Assembly (NCBI GenBank): GCA_031254385.1
Contig: JAIRUO010000088.1
Span: 1-8,863 of the forward strand
DNA from: Treponema sp.
Lineage (GTDB): Bacteria > Spirochaetota > Spirochaetia > Treponematales > Breznakiellaceae
DNA: 8,863 nt
Reading direction: 5' to 3'
Shown here: piece by piece, positions 1-5,799 of the stretch
Numbering within the stretch: the first letter of the stretch is position 1
Layout of the letters: the number at the start of each line of letters is the position of its first letter
Program-made: the position numbers and the translations under genes
Notes under the pieces: model-generated
What the model saw: the letters and a program-made list of their open reading frames with translations, nothing else
Databases searched by the model: none
What the model was told of the DNA's origin: nothing

Positions 1-1065
1 TTGAAACAGATCATAGTTTGGGTCTCCCTCTTCAAAGTTGATGTCTTCCTTTATTTTAAAGCACACATTTGGGAATAACGGCGATTCACCTTTGCCCAAG
101 CCTTTTTCATAAGCAAGCAAAAAACATTCTGTAACCATTCTGCCCGCTTCGCTTGTATCTGTGCCAAGATTGATGCTCGAAAAGGGAACCTGCGCCCCAG
201 CCCTTGAGTGCATGGTGTTGAGATTGTAAATAAACCCTTCCATAGCCTGAAAGGTTTCTTCTTTGGTACGCTCTTGCGCCAGGGCTTTTATTTTTTCTTC
301 ATCAGCAGATAGTCCCAATTTTTTGAGGTTATTGTGTATAAGCTGCTCCTGCTTTTTATTTTCAAGATCAACATAAGTGGCCATATCTCTATCAAAGTAC
401 GCAAAAGATTGTCCGCCGTGCATATCATTCTGGTTGCTCTGTAAAACAATCGCCGCAAGCGAGGTAGCGGTTTTAATTCCCTTGGGGGAACGTATATAGC
501 CGTGTCCGTTGTTAAACCCTTCACGCAACAACTGATCCAGAGGAATTTGTAGACAGGTCAATGTCTTTCCGTACCATGATAGATCATGGATATAGATATC
601 GCCGTTTATATGCGCCCTGGCTTCTATCTCCGGGAGGACGCGTTTTAAGTAATAATTTTTGGAAGCGACTTCTGATATTTGCAGCACCTTTGCCGAAGGT
701 GAATTGCCGACATTGGCGTTATCTCGGTTTGTCTCCTGCAAAATTTCAGAGACGGCGTTCATCATTTCGCTTCGCGCTTCTCTTAATCTGGAACGGTTTT
801 CGCGGTATAAAATATAGGACTTGGCTACCTTTGCGCGACCTCTTTCTATCAAAACAGTTTCAACCAAATCTTGCACATTTTCGACAGTAAAGTTGTCTTC
901 TTTATATTGCTGTTTTATTTTTTTTATTACTTCCAGCGTTAATTCCACTGCAAGCTGACGGTCTGCTTCTTCCGAAGCCTCAAGACATTTGAAAACCGCA
1001 TCTGTAATTTTACCTTCATGAAACGCCTGTGTTCTCCCGTCTCTTTTTATAATAGATGCAAACAT
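1..1065 (-). CDS. nrdD: Anaerobic (class III) ribonucleoside-triphosphate reductase NrdD, N-terminal part, cut by window edge
   Basis: Reduces ribonucleoside triphosphates to deoxy forms with a glycyl radical installed by the activase NrdG. The frame is open for 355 codons from the ATG at 1065 to the window edge, roughly half of a usual 700-780 residue NrdD. Residues 1 to about 90 form an ATP-cone allosteric domain (starts MFASIIKRDGRTQAFHEGKI). The catalytic domain follows, with IYIHDLSWYGKTLTC at about 157-171, NNGHGYIRSP at about 185-194, QSNQNDMHGGQS at about 209-220 and RAGAQVPFSSINLGTDTS at about 288-305. C171 sits where E. coli NrdD C175 lies in the same motif. The visible end, GDPNYDLF, is also characteristic; the glycyl-radical site would lie outside the window. 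The ATG has a strong ribosome binding site (GGGAGGGG, 1073-1080). The gene is preceded by a B12 riboswitch, so expression is probably lowered when adenosylcobalamin is plentiful. nrdG may lie downstream, out of view. Confidence 0.95.
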   Translation of the reverse strand, partial: MFASIIKRDGRTQAFHEGKITDAVFKCLEASEEADRQLAVELTLEVIKKIKQQYKEDNFTVENVQDLVETVLIERGRAKVAKSYILYRENRSRLREARSEMMNAVSEILQETNRDNANVGNSPSAKVLQISEVASKNYYLKRVLPEIEARAHINGDIYIHDLSWYGKTLTCLQIPLDQLLREGFNNGHGYIRSPKGIKTATSLAAIVLQSNQNDMHGGQSFAYFDRDMATYVDLENKKQEQLIHNNLKKLGLSADEEKIKALAQERTKEETFQAMEGFIYNLNTMHSRAGAQVPFSSINLGTDTSEAGRMVTECFLLAYEKGLGKGESPLFPNVCFKIKEDINFEEGDPNYDLFQ

Positions 1066-1210
1066 TGTATATCCCCTCCCGTTGACAATACAACCAAAAA
1101 AATCCTGAACGTAATTATCCCTTAAAACCTTACGCTTCTAAGGTTCTAAATAGAGAAAAACGCGCTGATAAGAAAACGATTTTTTCTCAAGGCCCAATCC
1201 TCGAAGCCTG

Positions 1211-1239
1211 AAAAATGATTGATCGCATACGCAACCAAT
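1211..1239 (-). terminator. Probable intrinsic terminator, expression platform of the cobalamin riboswitch
   Basis: On the minus strand ATTGGTTGC (1239-1231) can pair with GCGATCAAT (1226-1218) across a GTAT loop. This gives a 9-bp stem with two G-U pairs, followed after CA by a run of five T (1215-1211). It begins only a base or two after the aptamer P1 helix, a natural place for a ligand-dependent terminator. An alternative pairing of ATTGG with CCAAT in the aptamer (around 1369-1373) could act as antiterminator, but that is speculative. The stem is only moderately stable and the T-run is short. A further hairpin lies downstream: AACCTTA at 1139-1145 pairs with TAAGGTT at 1126-1132 and is followed by TTTT. 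Control could therefore also act there. Confidence 0.5.
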
Positions 1240-1240
1240 G

Positions 1241-1486
1241 TATACCAAAGTCTCCTGGCTTATGGGCCTGCCCGACCACTTGCAAGTGGTTGGGCGATTC
1301 CTCTGCCGGCCTTCCCACCCATCACCTAAATTTTAGGAGTCGGACAGTGACCGTTTGAAACTAAAGTTTATTGGACTAAAGTTCCTGGGCAGAATCTTCC
1401 CAATTACAGTTACGGGATAGCGAGGGAATGGGAACCTGGGAACTTATCAGTTCCACGGTTCTACACCCTACTTCCTTTGAAATATA
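1241..1486 (-). ncRNA. Cobalamin (adenosylcobalamin) riboswitch in the nrdD leader
   Basis: Read on the minus strand, this leader shows the ordered consensus blocks of the cobalamin riboswitch: GTGGAACTGATAAGTTCCC, then CTATCCCGTAACTGTAA followed by TTGGGAAG, then TCACTGTCCGACTCC, GGGTGGGAAGG, and near the 3' end AGCCAGGAGACTTTGG. The flanks close as a P1 helix: CAAAG and TATA at 1475-1486 pair with CTTTG and TATA at 1241-1250. The hairpin CAACCACTTGCAAGTGGT lies in the 3' part of the aptamer. It sits between a sigma70-type promoter and nrdD, with about 175 nt of expression platform. Cobalamin riboswitches normally reduce expression on ligand binding; ahead of a B12-independent reductase this would spare the enzyme when B12 allows an alternative. 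The exact aptamer ends are inferred from pairing by eye. Confidence 0.9.
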
Positions 1487-1494
1487 CAACTATA

Positions 1495-1523
1495 TTTATA
1501 GATCAGTTTATGTGTTTTGTCAA
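1495..1523 (-). promoter_or_regulatory. Sigma70-type promoter for the riboswitch-nrdD transcript
   Basis: On the minus strand there is a perfect -35 box TTGACA (1523-1518), a 17-nt spacer, and a -10 box TATAAA (1500-1495). Predicted initiation is around 1487-1489, almost exactly where the riboswitch P1 helix starts, which supports both calls. It lies back to back with the leader of the GNAT gene on the plus strand. Confidence 0.8.
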
Positions 1524-1537
1524 GGGGCAAATTAATT

Positions 1538-1567
1538 TTGACTTGCCATGAGTGTATAAAATATCAT
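1538..1567 (+). promoter_or_regulatory. Possible promoter for the GNAT gene
   Basis: On the plus strand TTGACT (1538-1543) is followed by an 18-nt spacer and TATCAT (1562-1567), a fair but not perfect sigma70 match. It would fire divergently from the nrdD promoter, with the two -35 boxes about 14 bp apart. The remaining 1568-1650 stretch holds no gene that I can support. It contains GTGCCTGACACC at 1587-1598, a motif that reminds me of repeats near REP-associated transposases, but only as a single copy. Confidence 0.4.
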
Positions 1568-1716
1568 ACATATAGGTAACGCCCCAGTGCCTGACACCGT
1601 TTTCTCCATGTGTACTTGTTTAAGTTAGGCGAATAATGCTATAAGAGGAAAGCATTGAGAAACAAAATATCATAATAGTCAAATATGACAAAAAATATAC
1701 TGATGATACGGTACTC

Positions 1717-2112
1717 ATGAAGCGAGCAAGCAAGGAAAAAGCTATAGGTCAGAAAGATATACATTCATTTCTTGAGCATAAAAATTATTTAAATGAAGTA
1801 TTATGTAAAAACTATGAGGTATATATAGCTATTCAGAATGAAAAAGTGATTGGTATAATTGTTTTTAATGAAACAGAAGTAAATCAGTTGTATATTCATA
1901 ATGACTATCAGGGAAGAGGCATAGGAAAAATATTATTAGATATTGCAAAAAATAAGTCTACTGGTAAATTGACGCTGTTTACATTTGAGGTCAATCACAA
2001 AGCGCAAAGATTTTATGAACGAAATGGATTTAGAATAATTGGAAGAAATTATAAGAACGAGGAAAATCTTAATGATATAAAATATGAATGGATACAAGAA
2101 AATAAAACATGA
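1717..2112 (+). CDS. GNAT family N-acetyltransferase, probably starting upstream of the first ATG
   Basis: Acetyl-CoA-dependent acyltransferase of the GNAT fold; the acceptor substrate cannot be told. The acetyl-CoA loop QGRGIGK is at residues 65-71 of the 131-residue ATG-initiated form, after the strand VNQLYIH. The C-terminal motif NHKAQRFYERNGFRIIG (93-109) is typical of small GNATs. The ATG at 1717 has no visible Shine-Dalgarno and would remove the first beta strand. The same frame stays open upstream to a TAA at 1642-1644 and reads IEKQNIIIVKYDKKYTDDTVL, a normal GNAT N-terminus. AGAGGA at 1644-1649 is well placed for a start at the ATT codon 1654, which would give 152 residues. No in-frame ATG, GTG or TTG exists there. 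The gene is much richer in A and T than its neighbours and meets the cob operon tail to tail, 7 bp apart, suggesting a late arrival. Confidence 0.85.
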   Translation: MKRASKEKAIGQKDIHSFLEHKNYLNEVLCKNYEVYIAIQNEKVIGIIVFNETEVNQLYIHNDYQGRGIGKILLDIAKNKSTGKLTLFTFEVNHKAQRFYERNGFRIIGRNYKNEENLNDIKYEWIQENKT

Positions 2113-2119
2113 GGTCTTT

Positions 2120-2662
2120 TTACTTTAATAAATAGCAGCTCGTATATGCGATTGTCTGTTTGCCGTAATTGTACGGAATACCCGATAATTCGCACACTTT
2201 GCTTACCCACAAGCCATAAGCTTCCATTGAGGATATGGATTTGTCAGGGAATCGACACGGAGCATCCGGATATGTGCAAGTTTCACAAATAGTACAGGTT
2301 CCTGCGCCCATGGGCAGTATATCATCGTAACGTTCTTTTAATTTTTCGATCAAGGCGGCAAAATTCTTTTTGTGCATTCCCCCTGTGGTCTGAATGGTAT
2401 CGTAATCAAAATCGTCTTCCATTTTTCCAATGGTTTGGACTATAATCCCATACGAGTATTGCGCGGCACGTTCTGCCGCTTCCTCAATACTGCCGCAGCC
2501 AGGCGGGCAACGCCAATTTTTTCCAAATTGATGGCAACGGTCTACATTACACATATCCCGTATCTCAGGCATAAATACCAAGGCGGATAGGGCTAGTTCC
2601 CCCGCATTGGAAAACCCGATTTCTTTTGCCTCTTTAATTAGTTCATCTGTATTATACTGCAT
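2120..2662 (-). CDS. DUF2284 cysteine-rich predicted metal-binding protein
   Basis: Protein of 180 residues whose function I do not know. It fits the DUF2284 family of predicted metal-binding proteins. Two cysteine clusters stand out: C38, C43, C52 and C56 (within CNVDRCHQFGKNWRCPPGC), and C123, C126, C129 and C136 (CTICETCTYPDAPC). C157 and C176 lie beyond. The spacing suggests iron-sulfur or zinc sites. No signal peptide or membrane segment is visible, so it is probably cytoplasmic. The frame extends up to 2728 into thyX, but the ATG at 2662 is preferred: AGAAGGAAT lies about 6 nt ahead of it, and the extra 22 residues look unlike the family's usual beginning. It is the last gene of the minus-strand cobamide operon, 44 nt after thyX. 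It may handle a redox or corrinoid-related step, but that is guilt by association only. Confidence 0.85.
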   Translation of the reverse strand: MQYNTDELIKEAKEIGFSNAGELALSALVFMPEIRDMCNVDRCHQFGKNWRCPPGCGSIEEAAERAAQYSYGIIVQTIGKMEDDFDYDTIQTTGGMHKKNFAALIEKLKERYDDILPMGAGTCTICETCTYPDAPCRFPDKSISSMEAYGLWVSKVCELSGIPYNYGKQTIAYTSCYLLK

Positions 2663-2706
2663 TTCTGATTCCTTCTGTTTGTTTTTTATACATAAAGCTT
2701 CCAGAT

Positions 2707-3345
2707 TCACTTGGTCGCAAATACGCAAGGCAGTATTTCCGCAAGTTCATCATAAAGCGGTTCCAATAAGGCCCTGATATCGGGATGCGCCGCGGGCGAA
2801 CAGCGTAATTTAAAAATATGAAGCCATTCCCTAAAGTTTGTCCTTACATTAATTTCGGTCTTTAGATCGTTTGGTAAAACGCCTCTGGCCTGTTGCGCCG
2901 TTAATCCCATTTCAATGCCTTTTAGATACCGAGTTTCATCATCTTTGACAGCATCCGTCCACCATTGCTGCTGCATTGGCGTATACGATTCCCAGCTTGA
3001 AGGCTTGACAAAAGTCAGTTCGTTGCCAAATTTGTCTTTTGAGTAATTGCAATAACGAGTAGATTCCTGGGCAAAAGAAGGAATGCGATGCCGTACAAAT
3101 TCGTGTGCCACGCCTCTTGAAGTAATAAATTTTACAGTCAGCCCTCCGAATTCGAGCATGGCGCTATGATCATTTTTCCTGAGCATACGAACCATTTTTT
3201 CATACGAATCTTCAGTTATTAAATTTTCAGATTTATAACAAGTCCGAGCGGCTATTTCTATTTGTTTTGCCTGATCCACAAGGTAACTTTTTAGGGTGAA
3301 TCCTTCGGGGATAAAGATTTGGTATGATTGTTCAACTATTTGCAT
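2707..3345 (-). CDS. thyX: Flavin-dependent thymidylate synthase ThyX
   Basis: Methylates dUMP to dTMP using methylenetetrahydrofolate, FAD and NAD(P)H, independently of ThyA. Length is 212 residues, near the family norm. The ThyX signature appears as RHRIPSFAQESTR at residues 85-97, a variant of RHRxxSxNExSxR with Gln in place of Asn. Other family landmarks are RTCYKSE (34-40), HSAMLEF (60-66), ARGVLP (153-158) and INVRTNFREWLHIFKLR (165-181), the last carrying the conserved arginines of the dUMP site. The start lies 2 nt after the stop of the preceding TIM-barrel gene and has no strong ribosome binding site, so translation is probably coupled. Its place within a cobamide operon is unusual. 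The shared theme may be deoxynucleotide supply, since the B12-controlled nrdD lies only about 1.6 kb away. Confidence 0.96.
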   Translation of the reverse strand: MQIVEQSYQIFIPEGFTLKSYLVDQAKQIEIAARTCYKSENLITEDSYEKMVRMLRKNDHSAMLEFGGLTVKFITSRGVAHEFVRHRIPSFAQESTRYCNYSKDKFGNELTFVKPSSWESYTPMQQQWWTDAVKDDETRYLKGIEMGLTAQQARGVLPNDLKTEINVRTNFREWLHIFKLRCSPAAHPDIRALLEPLYDELAEILPCVFATK

Positions 3346-3347
3346 AT

Positions 3348-4064
3348 TTATTTATGTATCAGTTTTTTTAAAATTTCAACACCAGATTCGGCTTCTTCCC
3401 ATGAAAACACTTCCAGGTTAATAACTCCCCGGTAATCATTAAGCAGGGGGAGCAGTTCAAGCAGCCAGGGTTCGTCTTTCCGCAGCCGCCGGTGATCGGC
3501 CAGCCTGCCATCGATGGCGGCCTGTTCCCTGTCAACAGCGTGAAGGTGGATTTCCATTATGCGCTCTCGGTAAGCTGCAAAAAAATCGACGGGGTTCTTT
3601 CCGTCCAGCAGCAGATGGCCTGTGTCCATGCAAAGGCCCGCGCCTCTATCCATGTGGAGAAGCTGGGCTTCAAGCAGGCCAGGGTTTGTGTTTTCCATAA
3701 GAAAAGCCGCGCCATGATCTTTTGTCCATTCATCTAGGAGCCGGACTTGTGCGACAGGGTCTTTTGGGTCTGGATGAACTATAAAATGTCTGACCATCGG
3801 GGTAAGTCGGGCGACAAGTTCGCTGTGGGCGGCGAGCAGCAACTCCGGCAGATGTGCAGTAAAAACAAAACGTTCTCTATAATTGCGGATTTCATCCCAC
3901 TCGGAATCAAGCTGGGCTTTTACTTCATCATTATAAATAAAGAACAGAAGCTCTACTCCCTGAATCTCTTGTTGGGTTTCCAGGAAGCGAAGATTTTCCG
4001 CATAAGTTCCTGGAATGACCCAAGACGGAACGCTTAGAATAAATGAATTGGCGCATGCTTTCAT
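3348..4064 (-). CDS. cbiR: TIM-barrel protein, probable cobamide-remodelling hydrolase CbiR
   Basis: Xylose isomerase/AP endonuclease 2-like TIM barrel of 238 residues. Candidate metal ligands sit at strand ends in the usual order: E38 (VELLFF), H71 (FTAHLP), H97 (FIVHPDP), E124 (FLMENTN), D147 and H150 (LCMDTGH), H173 and H175 (IHLHAV), H191, and E218 (INLEVFSWEE). CbiR of Akkermansia muciniphila belongs to this superfamily. It hydrolyses the nucleotide loop of cobamides to adenosylcobinamide phosphate so that a different lower ligand can be fitted. The sequence alone shows only the fold. The CbiR call rests on its place immediately downstream of cobT, cobU, cobS and the short CobU homologue, whose products rebuild exactly that bond. 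It starts 17 nt after the short CobU gene with AAGGA ahead of the ATG. The alternative is an unrelated sugar isomerase or epimerase. Confidence 0.7.
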   Translation of the reverse strand: MKACANSFILSVPSWVIPGTYAENLRFLETQQEIQGVELLFFIYNDEVKAQLDSEWDEIRNYRERFVFTAHLPELLLAAHSELVARLTPMVRHFIVHPDPKDPVAQVRLLDEWTKDHGAAFLMENTNPGLLEAQLLHMDRGAGLCMDTGHLLLDGKNPVDFFAAYRERIMEIHLHAVDREQAAIDGRLADHRRLRKDEPWLLELLPLLNDYRGVINLEVFSWEEAESGVEILKKLIHK

Positions 4065-4081
4065 GTTTGTTTGATCCTTAT

Positions 4082-4462
4082 TTACTTAATCCTGGTCTGT
4101 ATGCCACAAAACAAACGGATTACTTCATCAGAATTGCGCGACAACGCCGTCAGTGTTTTTCCCACGGCTTCGCGCCATTTTCTGAGTACGGGGTCAACCG
4201 GAACCACGCCACAGGAAATATCATTGCTTATGATAATGGCCTCTTTATTGGCAGTGATGAATTGGCTGACTGCCTCTTCAACAACAACGTCTTTTTTTAT
4301 CAACGCTAAAATCCATTTATCTATTTCGTATATTATTCTTCTGTTTACAGGCATATCAACATCATCAATGCTGCATCTGTATACATCGCTTTCTGTCAGC
4401 CTAAATCTTTCCAGCGCACAGGCTAACTTACCCTGGTATGCTCCTCCGAAAATCAATATCAT
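4082..4462 (-). CDS. Short CobU-like P-loop protein
   Basis: Protein of 126 residues related to the adenosylcobinamide kinase/guanylyltransferase family but about 60 residues shorter. It opens with a strand and P-loop, MILIFGGAYQGK (loop 6-12). It ends with a CobU-like stretch, IIISNDISCGVVPVDPVLRKW (77-96), then REAVG and SDEVIRLFCGI (111-121). It lacks the RHRxxR segment that carries the guanylylated histidine in full-length CobU. The ATG at 4462 is chosen over upstream options because GGAGAG lies just before it and longer forms run into cobS. It follows the cobS stop by 13 nt. I recall similar short CobU homologues in clostridial cob clusters. It may be a kinase or accessory subunit beside the full-length CobU encoded upstream in the same operon. 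No guanylyltransferase activity is expected. Database entries may label it cobU. Confidence 0.8.
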   Translation of the reverse strand: MILIFGGAYQGKLACALERFRLTESDVYRCSIDDVDMPVNRRIIYEIDKWILALIKKDVVVEEAVSQFITANKEAIIISNDISCGVVPVDPVLRKWREAVGKTLTALSRNSDEVIRLFCGIQTRIK

Positions 4463-4475
4463 TATTCTCTCCGTT

Positions 4476-5243
4476 TCATAAAAGCGCCAGCGCAACGAGC
4501 CCGCATAGTTCGCCAATTACAAGGCCAAAGCCCGCCAAATCGCCAGAAATGCCTTTTAAGTCCTTATATGCCCAGGTAAGGGCGGCTGTAAAACCAACTA
4601 TAACCAATGCTGCAACAATCAGGCCGTTAATCCCGGCAAAAAACCAAGAGAGCGCCAGAGTCAGGATAGCAATTATTATGATAAATACCTTATGCGCCGC
4701 TCCTGTATTTTGCCTAAACATATTCGCGTAAGCGCTTTGGGTTAGCGGCTTTAGACTAAGAACTGAAAAAGACGCACAGCACCGGGATATTACGGGGATA
4801 AATATCAGCAGCATAATATTTTTTTCATTTTCAATAATTGCATATACAAACGCAAATTGGAAAACAAACAAAACGGCAAGCATAATAACGGCAAATGAGC
4901 CAGTGTGCGGGTCTTTGAGTATACGCAGTTTGTCTTCCAGCGGTCTGCGCGATAAAATGGCATCGCTTGTGTCCATGTAGCCGTCAAGGTGCAGGAAGCC
5001 AGAGGCAAGGAAAGGCACCAGCGTTAATACTGCCGTCACAGGCATGATGTGTATTCCGCTAAAAATAAAGACAATTGCAAATCCCCACCACAGTGCGCCA
5101 ATGAGTCCGCCAATGAGGGGAAGGCAGACACAAACCAAATTTACGCAAGTTTCATCCCATAGATGGAAGGGCAGGGGAATCGCGCTGAACATCCCTAAGG
5201 ACATATAAAAACCTTTAAGATATCTTTTCATATAGTTTACCAA
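4476..5243 (-). CDS. cobS: Adenosylcobinamide-GDP ribazoletransferase (cobalamin synthase) CobS
   Basis: Integral membrane enzyme that joins adenosylcobinamide-GDP to alpha-ribazole or its 5'-phosphate, closing the nucleotide loop. Length 255 residues, normal for CobS. Hallmarks are MSLGMFSAIPLP (14-25), the polar active-site motif GFLHLDGYMDTSDA (82-95), the following KLRILKDPHTGSFAV (105-119), and GISGDLAGFGLVIGE (231-245). Several hydrophobic stretches (around 37-62, 66-82, 118-137, 141-158, 185-222 and 240-255) are membrane helices. I take the TTG at 5243 as start because AAAGGA is placed 5 nt before it, while the ATG at 5231 is too far from any such site. With that start the gene overlaps the end of cobU by 29 nt, implying translational coupling. 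The phosphatase for the CobS product (CobC type) is not in the window. Confidence 0.96.
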   Translation of the reverse strand: MVNYMKRYLKGFYMSLGMFSAIPLPFHLWDETCVNLVCVCLPLIGGLIGALWWGFAIVFIFSGIHIMPVTAVLTLVPFLASGFLHLDGYMDTSDAILSRRPLEDKLRILKDPHTGSFAVIMLAVLFVFQFAFVYAIIENEKNIMLLIFIPVISRCCASFSVLSLKPLTQSAYANMFRQNTGAAHKVFIIIIAILTLALSWFFAGINGLIVAALVIVGFTAALTWAYKDLKGISGDLAGFGLVIGELCGLVALALL

Positions 5244-5799
5244 ATACGTCCTTTCCCTTATGGATAATTACATTTCCATACACGACTTCAAGCACGACAT
5301 CGCTGTGAGTGGCTGCTGTTTTGTCTATTTTTGAAAGAGACTCTCGGTATTTTTCCGTTAATCGGTCATAGAGCAGTGCGTCGCTGTAAATAAAATCTGA
5401 AACAATTACAATATTATCAATAGCCTGAGTAATACGCCGTAAACCGTCAGCGATTTTATTATGCGCGTTATCATTGACGCTTCCGTCCGGCAGGAACATC
5501 TCGTTTGCAAGTAAGGCGGTAAGGCTGTCCAGCAGAAAGGACGAGTTATGATCGCATTTGTCAAGTATTTTTTCTATATCAACAGGCTGCTCTACAGTTG
5601 TAAAACCCCAGCCTTCGCGTTCTCGCCTATGCCTTGCTATGCGTTCATTATCTTCAGCATCAACGGGCTTCATGGTTGCTATATAGCAGGGTGAATCCGC
5701 TTGCTGGGCGACTCTCTGGGCGACCCTCTGGGCTTCGGCTAAACGCTGTGCGTAATATGATTTGCCGTTTTTACAGCCGCCGGAAATAAATATTTTCAT
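5215..5799 (-). CDS. cobU: Adenosylcobinamide kinase / adenosylcobinamide-phosphate guanylyltransferase CobU
   Basis: Phosphorylates adenosylcobinamide and then transfers GMP to make adenosylcobinamide-GDP. Length 194 residues, typical. The P-loop GGCKNGKS is at 7-14. IATMKPVDAEDNERIARHRR (40-59) contains the guanylylated histidine motif RHR (H57), followed by EGWGFTTVEQP. FLLDSLTALLANEM (88-101) and IVIVSDFIYSD (130-140) are the later family blocks. Its ATG overlaps the cobT stop in the ATGA arrangement, and no separate ribosome binding site is clear, so it is translationally coupled to cobT. A small oddity is the tandem RVAQRVAQ at 25-32, encoded by a 12-nt direct duplication. If CbiR delivers adenosylcobinamide phosphate, only the guanylyltransferase half of the activity is needed for remodelling. 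Confidence 0.95.
   Translation of the reverse strand: MKIFISGGCKNGKSYYAQRLAEAQRVAQRVAQQADSPCYIATMKPVDAEDNERIARHRREREGWGFTTVEQPVDIEKILDKCDHNSSFLLDSLTALLANEMFLPDGSVNDNAHNKIADGLRRITQAIDNIVIVSDFIYSDALLYDRLTEKYRESLSKIDKTAATHSDVVLEVVYGNVIIHKGKDVFGKLYEKIS
5705..5728 (-). repeat. 12-nt tandem duplication inside cobU
   Basis: On the plus strand TGGGCGACTCTC (5705-5716) is followed directly by TGGGCGACCCTC (5717-5728), differing at one base, and then by a partial third copy TGGGC. In cobU it encodes RVAQ twice, in the helix after the P-loop, so frame is kept. Confidence 0.8.

Noticed and set aside
1065..1093. TTGTAT / ATACAA pairing that could enclose the nrdD ribosome binding site
   Set aside because: Six weak A/T-rich pairs are easily due to chance; noted as a possible translational control element but not supported.
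1153..1188. GAGAAAAA / TTTTTCTC inverted repeat in the nrdD leader
   Set aside because: The stem is A/T-rich with a 20-nt loop and would be weak; the hairpin at 1218-1239 is a better terminator candidate.
1587..1598. GTGCCTGACACC motif resembling repeats associated with REP-type transposases
   Set aside because: Only one copy in the window, with no partner inverted copy and no transposase, so no mobile element can be claimed.
2663..2728. N-terminal extension of the DUF2284 protein into thyX
   Set aside because: The ATG at 2662 has a good ribosome binding site, and the extended part overlaps the end of thyX without family-like sequence.
4463..4516. Longer start of the short CobU-like protein within cobS
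   Set aside because: GGAGAG immediately before the ATG at 4462, and the CobU-type beginning MILIFGG, fix the start; the extra residues are cobS read in another frame.
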